The notes under the pieces were generated by a model. The model saw only the letters and a list, made by a program, of their open reading frames with translations, was not told the DNA's origin and searched no databases. A program made the translations under genes and the position numbers. From contig CAJTUZ010000028.1 in assembly GCA_910579735.1 (NCBI GenBank), positions 1 through 31,347 of the forward strand: a stretch of 31,347 bases of DNA. Direction: 5' to 3'. The DNA comes from an uncultured Lachnospiraceae bacterium (GTDB lineage Bacteria > Bacillota > Clostridia > Lachnospirales > Lachnospiraceae). This document shows positions 8,506 through 16,715 of the stretch, in pieces (position 1 is the stretch's first letter; the number at the start of each line of letters is the position of its first letter).

Positions 8506-9789
8506 TCATGTAAACTGCCGTTCATCATTGTCCAGAACGATCCTGATCGCCCACGGCGGCACATCCGGCGCATCATAATCCTCGTTCAAAAAGATAAAAG
8601 CCGTATCATAGTCCGGCATCTGTCCGGGATATATCCCATAACCGTCCGTAAAATAAAGCAGTCCTTTCAAATTGTCAAACTCACCTTCCTGCTTTAACTT
8701 CTCCACATAATCAAAAACAGGGCGAAAATCGGTAGAGCCGAATCCCCGCAGTTTTCCGGACGACAGGAAACGGTCAAAATCTTCCGGACATGTTATTTTA
8801 GTATCGCTTTGCACTTCATTGTCGCATTGGATAATGTGTACATTGATCTTACTGAAAAAATTTTCTCCCTGCCGCATGATCTGATAGGTCTTTTTTAAAA
8901 AGGCCTGTACAAGTTCCCCACGACAGGATGCCGATGTGTCGATTGCAATGACAAAGTCTTTGATCTTATTGGCATCTTTATATTCAAGCGGTTCTACAAG
9001 CGGCATATTTCCGTAACGGGATAAACCGTACGTGTAATAAATATAATCAAATTCATCATCGCTTGTCTGTATCGTTTCTCCCATGACCATGAAGCGCCGC
9101 AGGAAATCCGTATAATCATATTTTTCCCTCGTAACCTCTTTTAAGTTTTCTTCCATGCTCTCCGCATTGTTTTTATCTTTGGAAAAACTTTTTAAATCCG
9201 CTTTTACCCGTTCGCTGATCTTTCTCCATTCTGTCTGTGAAAGCGTCAGTTCCTCTTTCCGTTCCCAGTAAATATGTTCGTCATAATGGCAGAGTTCCCG
9301 CCATTCCCTGTATGCCTTGCTCGATGGCTGCTCTATCCGGAAATGTCTGTAGAGCTTTTCAGCGGTAAGTTTCCCCGCCTGTTTTTTCAAAACGGCAAGC
9401 CTGTTTTGTAAAAGCATATCCGACTCCAGGGAGGCTATATGCAGACCCATGTCCAAAACAGTATGTTCCACGGCAATATCCGTTGCCAGATCCCAATATT
9501 CCCGTTCTAATTTATCCGTTTGAAAACTATGAAAAAAGACAGCGTGCAGCAGCACATGCAGATACAGCCTTACGACATATGCCGGCTCTTTTTTGTAGGC
9601 AGCTAACAATATCTGCGGATCATAATAAAGCGTTGCGCCATCAAATGCAAAGCCGCCCATTTCCCGTCTCTCTTCCAGTTTCAGTTTAGACAGTGCGACG
9701 TCCAGAAAACGCATATTCACAAGCAGTCCATCGTGTGCAAGTCTGATGACTTTATATGCCAGTTCCGAAATTTTATCCGCCTTTTCCAT
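8506..9789 (-). CDS. DUF2201-type putative metallopeptidase with VWA-like C-terminal domain
   Basis: The 427-residue protein matches the DUF2201 layout: an N-terminal metallopeptidase-like region with LHVLLHAVFFHSF followed by DLATDIAVEH (roughly residues 75-115), and a C-terminal VWA-like domain beginning VIAIDTSAS (MIDAS-like DxSxS) with FTDGYG later. The zinc-type HExxH reads HVLLH here, so the general-base Glu is replaced by Val. My recollection is that many DUF2201 proteins have a similar HMxxH, so this may be normal for the family rather than a defect. It sits 22 bases after the BCCT transporter gene and 80 bases before the MoxR-type ATPase that is its expected partner. The target of the pair is unknown. 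Confidence 0.8.
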   Translation of the reverse strand: MEKADKISELAYKVIRLAHDGLLVNMRFLDVALSKLKLEERREMGGFAFDGATLYYDPQILLAAYKKEPAYVVRLYLHVLLHAVFFHSFQTDKLEREYWDLATDIAVEHTVLDMGLHIASLESDMLLQNRLAVLKKQAGKLTAEKLYRHFRIEQPSSKAYREWRELCHYDEHIYWERKEELTLSQTEWRKISERVKADLKSFSKDKNNAESMEENLKEVTREKYDYTDFLRRFMVMGETIQTSDDEFDYIYYTYGLSRYGNMPLVEPLEYKDANKIKDFVIAIDTSASCRGELVQAFLKKTYQIMRQGENFFSKINVHIIQCDNEVQSDTKITCPEDFDRFLSSGKLRGFGSTDFRPVFDYVEKLKQEGEFDNLKGLLYFTDGYGIYPGQMPDYDTAFIFLNEDYDAPDVPPWAIRIVLDNDERQFT

Positions 9790-9811
9790 AATGATTTCCT
9801 TTTCATGATCT

Positions 9812-11371
9812 TTATGATTTTTTCTGCTTGATGCTGTCCTGTTTTCCCGTTTCTCCCTGATCGGATAAATACTGCTTCGCGTCCTTAAAAAATGCAGCTG
9901 TGATCAGGATAATAATAAACCCGATCGGAAATGCCGCTATGATCGCTACCGACTGTAAACTATACATGGAATTCTCCGCAAAGATCAGCGCAATCGGGAA
10001 CAGAATAAACATAACCGCCCAAAAAGTACGGATTTTCTTATCCGGCTCCGCATCAATCGATAACTTTTTATAGGAATATGACGATACGACCATCGTGATC
10101 GAATCAAATGTCGTGGAATAAAAGGCGATCATCGTGAGCACAAGCAGAATGACCGCTAATTTCCCAAGCGGAAGCGTATCAAATATCTTTAATATCGCTT
10201 CGGCATAAGAACCTCCTTCCGCAATATAACCGGAGATATCCAGACCATCTTTCATCTGCTTGGCCAGTCCGTAATTGCCGAGAATGATAAACGACGTAAA
10301 AGTCCCCGCCAGTCCCCAGCCGTAACCTCCAAGCACCGTATTTCTCACTGTACGGCCTTTGCTGATCTTTCCGATAAAAAACGGTGTCGCCACGCACCAG
10401 ACCATCCAGTATGCCCAGTAATATACCGTCCAATTCTGCGGAAAAGAATTTTCCCGCAGGGGGTCGAGCCATGTCGAAAGACCGACAAAATTCTGTATCA
10501 TATTACCGAGTGCGGAAAATCCGGTTTCCAGAATGTAAATGGTCTCCCCGCCGGCAAGCAGAAAATACAATAACAATGCGAAAAATAAATACGTACAATA
10601 CGCCGCCAGTTTGGAGATTCCTTTCATTCCAAACCATACCGTCACGGTATATACAAAAGCGATCAGCAACAGGATTACGATGGTCAGTGTCGTCCCATCG
10701 GTAAAGCCAAATACCCTGCTAAGAGATGCCGAAAGCAGCGGCGTTGCCAGGGAAAAGGTCGTCGCCGTACCGGCAATCAGCGCCAGAATAGCGATCAGGT
10801 CGATGAGCTTTCCCAAGACGCCATCCACCCGATCCCCCAGAAGAGGGCGGCATCCTTCCGAAAACTTCTGCTTATCACGCCCTCTGACATGCAGCATGAA
10901 ACCGAATGCTGCCGCCAGCACAATATAAAAGCTCCATGCGATCGGTCCCCAGTGGAAAAGCGGATAAGTAGAAGCCCATTTCTGTATACCGCCAAGCTCT
11001 TCTATATAAGGTTCATTAGCATATAAAGCCCATTCACACAGCGAATAAAAAAGGATATCGGCCGCCATAGTCGAGGTAAAGATCATTGTTCCCCACTGAA
11101 AAGAAGTATACTCCACTTCCGTTTCTTTTCCAAGTCTAATAGAGCCGTATCTGGAAAAAGCCATATACATCGTACACAAAAAGATTCCCAGACCAAGTAC
11201 CGCATAATAAATACCGCCTTCATCCCCCAGAAATCCCCTGACGGCCTGTATCAAAACGTCCGATTGTCCCGGCAGTATCATAAAGACAGCGCACAATATA
11301 ATTACGATACATAACGGTACGATCATAGAAAACCAATCGATCTGATCCTGCAGTTTTTCCTGTTTTTTCAT
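9812..11371 (-). CDS. BCCT-family transporter (choline/glycine betaine/carnitine type)
   Basis: The 519-residue protein has about twelve membrane segments. It carries the BCCT signature region WTVYYWAYWMVW followed by FFIGKISKGRTVRN, plus the FHWGPIAWSFY stretch typical of the family. BCCT proteins move quaternary ammonium compounds by ion symport, or exchange them. It lies in the same run of genes as the choline kinase and CTP:phosphocholine cytidylyltransferase domains, so choline import for phosphocholine synthesis is the simplest reading. In Haemophilus the lic locus uses a different type of choline permease (LicB), so this would be a substitution. Osmoprotectant uptake remains possible. 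The C-terminal tail is short and charged. A GGAAAGG-rich ribosome site precedes the ATG. Confidence 0.88.
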   Translation of the reverse strand: MKKQEKLQDQIDWFSMIVPLCIVIILCAVFMILPGQSDVLIQAVRGFLGDEGGIYYAVLGLGIFLCTMYMAFSRYGSIRLGKETEVEYTSFQWGTMIFTSTMAADILFYSLCEWALYANEPYIEELGGIQKWASTYPLFHWGPIAWSFYIVLAAAFGFMLHVRGRDKQKFSEGCRPLLGDRVDGVLGKLIDLIAILALIAGTATTFSLATPLLSASLSRVFGFTDGTTLTIVILLLIAFVYTVTVWFGMKGISKLAAYCTYLFFALLLYFLLAGGETIYILETGFSALGNMIQNFVGLSTWLDPLRENSFPQNWTVYYWAYWMVWCVATPFFIGKISKGRTVRNTVLGGYGWGLAGTFTSFIILGNYGLAKQMKDGLDISGYIAEGGSYAEAILKIFDTLPLGKLAVILLVLTMIAFYSTTFDSITMVVSSYSYKKLSIDAEPDKKIRTFWAVMFILFPIALIFAENSMYSLQSVAIIAAFPIGFIIILITAAFFKDAKQYLSDQGETGKQDSIKQKKS

Positions 11372-11455
11372 TTTCTTCCTATTCCTTTCCGTTTCCTCTG
11401 CGTTCTTTAGACGGCTGCAAAACGCTGCATCCCATAAAAAGTGCAGACTATATTT

Positions 11456-12337
11456 TCATACGTGACCGGTCATCGTAATACTTTCTTTCTCGTATGAATA
11501 CGCATAGCGCTGCGCACCACATTGAAATAATACACCGATAATATCTCCGCTTCCGCTCTTTAACGGTTCCATATTCGTAAAAGCGCTTTCCGGGCAGCCA
11601 AAAGCCGCGGCAAGCTTTTCCATGATGCGGGAACCTGAATGTTCTATATAGCTGCTGTCAAATAAACGCAGTTCATCCAGAGAATCAAATTCATAGATCT
11701 GTTCTTTCGGATAACGCCGTATTTTCATAGGCAGTTCCCCGATATGTTCTTTGTAAATATCTTCCCACAGCTTGGTCTTCGTTTCCTCTTTATCATATTC
11801 TTTTTCCAGTATCCGCAGAAAACTTCTGCTAAACGTCTCACTCCAGAATGCATGTCCAAGCATATACCAGCACGCCCTTCCGCCGATCGCAACCTGCGTG
11901 ATCAGATCGTCCGCATCTGTCGTAAGGCACCATTCACCAGTTTCTCCGGGTGAAAACACGGCGGCATAGTAAGCGCCCTGCGTCTCTTTTTCAAACGGAT
12001 TGAGCGCAAAATAATTATCCGCCGAGCAGATATAGGTATTGCGCAGATATTCCCTCGCCGCATAAACAGACGAATGATTGTTCCTTACAAGGTACTCTTT
12101 ATTTTCAACGATGGTTACCGGATACCGGTCGCGCAGATAAAAGAACTGTTCTTTTTGGTAGCCGACTACTATGATGATCTCATGAATGCCTGCTTCCAGC
12201 AGCTGCCTGATCTGCCGCTCAATCAGTACTTCTCCCCTTACTTCTATAAGCGCTTTCGGTTTTTCATAGGAGATCGGCGCAAACCGGCTCGATATCCCCG
12301 CCGCCATGATTATGGCATTATCAGTCTGATAGCTCAT
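11456..12337 (-). CDS. LicC-like nucleotidyltransferase with a truncated kinase N-lobe
   Basis: Residues 8 to about 225 form a nucleotidyltransferase domain: AIIMAAGISSRFAPI and EKPKALIEV are the nucleotide-binding loop and its Pro-Lys, and SADN gives a metal-binding Asp. It is clearly a paralogue of the middle domain of the neighbouring 590-residue fusion; for example GEVLIERQIRQL here matches GEVLIERIIRQL there. The last 65 residues or so align with the first part of that neighbour's choline-kinase domain (ADVLKVN region) and then stop, before any catalytic residue. The protein therefore looks like a duplicated LicC-LicA arm whose kinase was cut down to a stub. It could activate a different phospho-alcohol, form a heteromer with the fusion protein, or be regulatory. 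The gap to the preceding gene is 43 bases and no terminator intervenes. Confidence 0.78.
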   Translation of the reverse strand: MSYQTDNAIIMAAGISSRFAPISYEKPKALIEVRGEVLIERQIRQLLEAGIHEIIIVVGYQKEQFFYLRDRYPVTIVENKEYLVRNNHSSVYAAREYLRNTYICSADNYFALNPFEKETQGAYYAAVFSPGETGEWCLTTDADDLITQVAIGGRACWYMLGHAFWSETFSRSFLRILEKEYDKEETKTKLWEDIYKEHIGELPMKIRRYPKEQIYEFDSLDELRLFDSSYIEHSGSRIMEKLAAAFGCPESAFTNMEPLKSGSGDIIGVLFQCGAQRYAYSYEKESITMTGHV

Positions 12338-12380
12338 TTTATGCCCCTGTCTTTCTTCCTGTTTACTGCTTTCTACAGCT

Positions 12381-14153
12381 TCATTCTTCTGAAAAATCCT
12401 GCCCTGTCATGTCACAGACAATACGGTAGTATTCTTTCGCATATCTGTACTGCCGCAGGGAGTATTCCCCGAAATCCACGCCAAGCGCTCTCTTATATTC
12501 GCACCAATTGCTCCATAAAAGACCGCAGGCCGCAATATAACAATATATTTTGATCCGTGTTTCGACCGGACATGATTCTTTAAAATAAATGCCGATCAGC
12601 GCATCGATCTGTTCCTTTTGATAAAAAGAATAGATGCAAAACATCGCAAGGTCTACATGCGGGTCCTGCATCGCCGCATATTCCCAATCAATCAGGCAGA
12701 TTTCTTCCTCCCCCTTCTCATTTCGGAAAAAAAGAAAGTTGTCCGGTACCGCATCTATATGGGTAAGCGACTTCCTGCCTGCATACCTGTCAATATATTT
12801 CCTTAATCCAAAAACATTCTCCTTCGTCTGTTCATAATCTTTATAAACGGACTTTGCTCCCTGCCACAGGGATTCATAAAATGCAATCTGTCCGAACAGA
12901 TCAAATTCATGGTCCACCGTCAACTCCATCTGATGAAATGTCCTCAGTTTGTCCATACATTTTATAACGTCTTCCTGATGAAACGGATCGCAGACTCTGG
13001 AGTTTTCAATGAACTTAGTGATCTTATAGCCGTTTTCGGGATTCAGATAAAGATTTTCACCGCATATCCCCCGCCCCTCTATCGCCTTGTAAACCCCGGC
13101 TTCTTTACTCCTGTCGATCAGCTGTTCCGTTCCTTCTCCGGGAATCCGCATAATATATTTCCTGCCGTGACAGGCAAACAGGAACGAACGGTTCGTCATC
13201 CCCTTCTTTAATACAGTGATATCTGTGATCTCTTTCATGTTTACCTTTAAAACATCCGCAATAACGGCGATTGCATCCGACTTTAACTGATTGGAATTAT
13301 CGTCTATGGCGCGCAGCTGTTCATACGTATTGATTTCAATAAAATCCCCGGACGATACCGTCCTGGCCTGCACGAGCATCCTTTCACCGCAATACAGCGC
13401 CTCTTCCCAAAATACCTTATCAAATGCCGGCTGACTGCACAACGCATGAATATTTTCCTTTACCGCAGCCGCTTCTTCTTTCAACAGATAGCAGATGCCT
13501 ATCATGGCATTGCCGCCTGCATATTTATCCGTCAGAACAAGTTCCTGTTTTCTGCTTACTCTCACATTGCTCTCCGTGCTCTCCCTGTCGCCCACCATGT
13601 ACCAGGAATACAGTTCATGACGGCTAAACGGTGAATATCTGCACCAGATATCACACGGTATGATATAAGTATTCGACAAATGTTCCAGCACTCTTTTCAT
13701 CGAATGGAGATTGTTTTTTACGGCATATTCCGGATTGGTGATCAGCTCTACCTGAAATAAGTCGATCAGATACTCGTATTGTTCCTTTAGAAAACCGACC
13801 ACAACGTATATTTCCCGTATCCCTGCCTCATGAAGCTGCCTGATGATGCGTTCAATCAGCACTTCGCCCTTTATTTCCAACAGTCCCTTGGGCGTCTCCG
13901 TATTGATCGGCACCATGCGCATACCGAAACCGGCCGCCAGGATCACCGCATTATGCGGCTTCTTCTCCTGCAGCTCCCGCTTTGTCTTTCCAGTCGGACG
14001 CAGATCGCTATCGAGATATCCTTCTGCCCGCAATTCCTGTATGCATCGGTTCACGATGCCCAGAGAATGGCCGCTTAACCGGGATAATTCCCGCTGACTG
14101 CTGCCGGGACTCTCCATGACTGCTTTCAAGATATCGCTTTGCTGTCTGTTCAT
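12381..14153 (-). CDS. HTH-LicC-LicA triple fusion: winged helix, phosphocholine cytidylyltransferase, choline kinase
   Basis: The 590-residue protein holds three domains. Residues 1-62 are a MarR/winged-helix-like module (SQRELSRLSGHSLGIVNRCI). Residues 67 to about 285 are a LicC-type nucleotidyltransferase (AVILAAGFGMRMVPI, TPKGLLEI). Residues about 290-585 are a LicA/choline-kinase-type phosphotransferase with HIDAVPDN (465-472) and IDWEYA (488-493), both intact. The expected reactions are choline plus ATP to phosphocholine, then plus CTP to CDP-choline, as in Haemophilus and pneumococcal lic loci, but on one chain. The HTH could bind DNA to autoregulate, or may now serve only as a structural module. 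A ribosome site AAGGAGAG precedes the ATG. A hairpin terminator separates it from the YidC fusion gene. Ethanolamine or another amino-alcohol as substrate cannot be excluded. Confidence 0.85.
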   Translation of the reverse strand: MNRQQSDILKAVMESPGSSQRELSRLSGHSLGIVNRCIQELRAEGYLDSDLRPTGKTKRELQEKKPHNAVILAAGFGMRMVPINTETPKGLLEIKGEVLIERIIRQLHEAGIREIYVVVGFLKEQYEYLIDLFQVELITNPEYAVKNNLHSMKRVLEHLSNTYIIPCDIWCRYSPFSRHELYSWYMVGDRESTESNVRVSRKQELVLTDKYAGGNAMIGICYLLKEEAAAVKENIHALCSQPAFDKVFWEEALYCGERMLVQARTVSSGDFIEINTYEQLRAIDDNSNQLKSDAIAVIADVLKVNMKEITDITVLKKGMTNRSFLFACHGRKYIMRIPGEGTEQLIDRSKEAGVYKAIEGRGICGENLYLNPENGYKITKFIENSRVCDPFHQEDVIKCMDKLRTFHQMELTVDHEFDLFGQIAFYESLWQGAKSVYKDYEQTKENVFGLRKYIDRYAGRKSLTHIDAVPDNFLFFRNEKGEEEICLIDWEYAAMQDPHVDLAMFCIYSFYQKEQIDALIGIYFKESCPVETRIKIYCYIAACGLLWSNWCEYKRALGVDFGEYSLRQYRYAKEYYRIVCDMTGQDFSEE

Positions 14154-14192
14154 TTATTCTCTCCTTTTTATTTTCGTGAACACTCAGACAAA

Positions 14193-14220
14193 AAATAACA
14201 GAGCTGATGCTCTGTTATTT
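14193..14220 (-). terminator. Rho-independent terminator after the YidC-glycerophosphotransferase gene
   Basis: A perfect 12-base inverted repeat (AAATAACAGAGC and GCTCTGTTATTT) with a 4-base loop is followed on the minus strand by a T run (TTTTTTGT). It should end transcription after the gene finishing at 14287. Only about 40 bases remain before the next start codon at 14153, so the downstream unit needs a promoter overlapping this hairpin, or depends on read-through. Confidence 0.85.
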
Positions 14221-14286
14221 ATCCTATCAGGAAAAACGATACTTGTCAAATTGAAATGTGCGGATGTCTCTATAACTGCCTTTTTA

Positions 14287-16356
14287 TCAGGACTTCGACA
14301 TCTCTACCAGCCTGTTGATGATATAAGAGGCTCCCACGTCGGCGCTTCCTGATACATTATACAGATATTTACTGCGCATGTCCTTCATCTTCTCTTTCGA
14401 ATAGGCATCTTCTTTCAGCAGTTTCTCAACTACGGACGCTATTGTTCCAATCTCGCTTACCTCCACAGAGATACCGATCTGGTTACGGATCTCAATGTCA
14501 AACGGCGTCACACCGATTTCTTCATAATCCGGATTCATGATCTTCATCGGCGTATTGATAAAAAGAGACGGCTTTAATGTCGTAAACGAATATTCATAAG
14601 CGATACCCGACCAGTCTGTCATTAGAATATCCGCATTGAAAACCGTATCATTGGATGAAAAATCCGTTTGCAGTTCAAAATTCTTATATTCTGCATATCG
14701 TTCCTTCATCATCTCCAATTTTTCTTTAAAGTGCCTTACATACTGCGGATGCGGACGCAGGATCACATGATATTCATGCGGCAGCAGATTATGCAGAATT
14801 TCATCCATGCAAAGGTCGAGCATATTATCTTCCTGCCAGGAAGGCGCTATCAGGATGATCTTCGGTTCATTGACAGGAGCTTCCGCACTTTCATAATCCG
14901 CTATCATGTTATCGATCAGTCCAAATCCGCATTTGACGATATTTTTGGTTTTTAAGCCGTATGTTTTTTCCTGTCCGCGAATCTCTTCACAGACAATATC
15001 ATTCGATGCAAAGACCGTATCAAAATGATCCAGCGCATGTTTTCTGAGCATCATATTGATACTGCCAATCCCGTGATCCATGTAAATGTATTCGATATCA
15101 TCTCTGACCATCGAACGCTTGATATGATATTTCTGCAGATCCGGCATCGTCATGACGACAATATCGGCATCCATTTTCATCATCAGCACGATCAGCTTAT
15201 TTTCACCGATATAATATACCTGGAAATTCTCACTCTGGAGTTTCAGGACTTCATCATGCGGATCGGACGTAATATAGTGGATGATGATATCGGTCCTGCT
15301 TAAGATCCGTTCAATAACATCTTTAAAATATTTATAGAATCCGTTTTTCTCGGAATAAAATACGATCTGCTTATTCTCGAACCGTGAAAAACGCTTATAA
15401 TCCTGCTTCTCCAGCGCGGCGAACTCTTTATCGCCCTTACTTCGCGACTTAGCCGCATACTGATCCAACTGTTCCAGCTCTTTCCTGCTTGCGCCAAGCG
15501 CTTCGTAATCGATGTACTTTTTCGGATCGATAAAATAATTTAAAATATACATTAAGGCAATTGACATCAGATTGCTGACGATCCAGTAGAACCCGACTCC
15601 CGCCGGCACAAAAAATCCCAGATATAAAGACAGTCCTACCGACAGAAGGAGCGTTACCGTCTTATTGGCCTTACTCTGCTCCGACTGCAGGACATTGGCT
15701 TTGTTCTGTGTAAAACACATCAGCCAGGCAGAAAGGGCTGCAAGAATGGGAATGCTTATTATCATCCCCCCCCTCTGCGCCGAAACCGGTATCAGTCCCA
15801 GATCCAATCCGCAAAATGTCAGATCCAGAGAAGTGATCCGATGAATAATCTCCGCCGGTAAAATGCTCTCAAATGCCGCTGCATGCTTGGGATCAGCCAG
15901 ATAATCCGCCAATTGTATCTGTGCGGAACCTACTTCGCTTCCGATTCCGGTCAGTGAACCAAAGGCCGTAAGCGCCGCAGCAATATATTCTTCCGAAACA
16001 CGCAGAAGATGTTTTAACGGTTTATATATGGCATCAATCACACCCATTAAAATGACCAACTGCAGGATAACCGGCAGAAGGTCTAACATGGGATGATAGT
16101 GTTCTTTCTTATATAACGCGTACTGCTCTTCGGAAATCATATCTTTGTTGCCAAAGCATTTGGCCTTGATGTGATTCAGCTGCGGATACATCCTGACCAT
16201 TTTGATCGAGTTTTTCTGTACCATAATGGATACAGGCAGCAAAATGATTTTGGTCACCAGTGTAAACAGGATAATCGTAAGGCCGTAATGATGCGTGATC
16301 TCATAACAAAAATACATGATGCGGCCAAAAACATCTCCGATCGGTTCTATTATCAT
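14287..16356 (-). CDS. YidC/Oxa1 insertase fused to CDP-glycerol glycerophosphotransferase-like domain
   Basis: The 689-residue protein joins two normally separate proteins. Residues 1 to about 285 are a YidC/Oxa1-type domain: the first core helix YGLTIILFTLVTKIILLP, the charged loop after it, DLLPVILQLVILMG, and the last core helix PAGVGFYWIVSN. The groove Arg of SpoIIIJ-type YidC is Lys36 here. There is no lipoprotein signal, unlike Gram-positive YidC. A charged linker (about 290-325) leads to a TagB/TagF-like domain with YMDHG (His428), APSW (504-507), RPHP (534-537) and MTDWSG (579-584), matching the usual WHG, APTW, RLHP and TDYSS positions. The domain should transfer glycerol phosphate or a similar CDP-activated group onto a membrane-bound acceptor on the inner face. 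It begins 14 bases after the small YIDP gene, so they are co-transcribed. Confidence 0.88.
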   Translation of the reverse strand: MIIEPIGDVFGRIMYFCYEITHHYGLTIILFTLVTKIILLPVSIMVQKNSIKMVRMYPQLNHIKAKCFGNKDMISEEQYALYKKEHYHPMLDLLPVILQLVILMGVIDAIYKPLKHLLRVSEEYIAAALTAFGSLTGIGSEVGSAQIQLADYLADPKHAAAFESILPAEIIHRITSLDLTFCGLDLGLIPVSAQRGGMIISIPILAALSAWLMCFTQNKANVLQSEQSKANKTVTLLLSVGLSLYLGFFVPAGVGFYWIVSNLMSIALMYILNYFIDPKKYIDYEALGASRKELEQLDQYAAKSRSKGDKEFAALEKQDYKRFSRFENKQIVFYSEKNGFYKYFKDVIERILSRTDIIIHYITSDPHDEVLKLQSENFQVYYIGENKLIVLMMKMDADIVVMTMPDLQKYHIKRSMVRDDIEYIYMDHGIGSINMMLRKHALDHFDTVFASNDIVCEEIRGQEKTYGLKTKNIVKCGFGLIDNMIADYESAEAPVNEPKIILIAPSWQEDNMLDLCMDEILHNLLPHEYHVILRPHPQYVRHFKEKLEMMKERYAEYKNFELQTDFSSNDTVFNADILMTDWSGIAYEYSFTTLKPSLFINTPMKIMNPDYEEIGVTPFDIEIRNQIGISVEVSEIGTIASVVEKLLKEDAYSKEKMKDMRSKYLYNVSGSADVGASYIINRLVEMSKS

Positions 16357-16370
16357 GACGTTTCTCTCCT

Positions 16371-16646
16371 CTAATGATCTGCTTTGGTATCCGCTTGCGT
16401 ATCTTCTTTGATATGGATTTCTCTTTTAGCCGTTTTTTTGGAATTTTTCTTAAAAAAGGCCGCTATCTTATGACGAAATACTGTAGCCAGCGCGCCGAGT
16501 GCAATAAATACTGCCGCCACGGCCTGTATGATATAAGTGACTGCCGAAGGGTCGATATATGCATATGACGTATTCCCGAACAGGATAAAAAAACAGCTGA
16601 AAAAATAAACAAATTTTAAAACTTTTAAAGATCTTTTCATTTTCAT
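16371..16646 (-). CDS. Small exported/membrane protein with YIDPSAV motif
   Basis: The 91-residue protein has an N-terminal signal peptide or anchor (residues about 9-29, ending SYA before YIDPSAV), one further hydrophobic segment (about 37-60), then a basic and polar C-terminal tail. I know AYIDP small proteins as common neighbours of surface-polymer genes in clostridia, but no function is established to my knowledge. Cleavage after SYA would leave a single-TM peptide starting at Y30. The 14-base gap to the YidC-glycerophosphotransferase fusion suggests a partner or assembly role. AAAGGA precedes the ATG. Confidence 0.7.
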   Translation of the reverse strand: MKMKRSLKVLKFVYFFSCFFILFGNTSYAYIDPSAVTYIIQAVAAVFIALGALATVFRHKIAAFFKKNSKKTAKREIHIKEDTQADTKADH

Positions 16647-16715
16647 AATGTCCTTTCTTGATATCAGTTTATCTCTTTTATTTATACACTATCATCTTCA
16701 TTTGTATCATGTCTG

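Noticed and set aside
9812..11371. Pure osmoprotection role for the BCCT transporter
   Set aside because: It is possible, but the close choline kinase and cytidylyltransferase genes make a supply role for phosphocholine synthesis the simpler reading.
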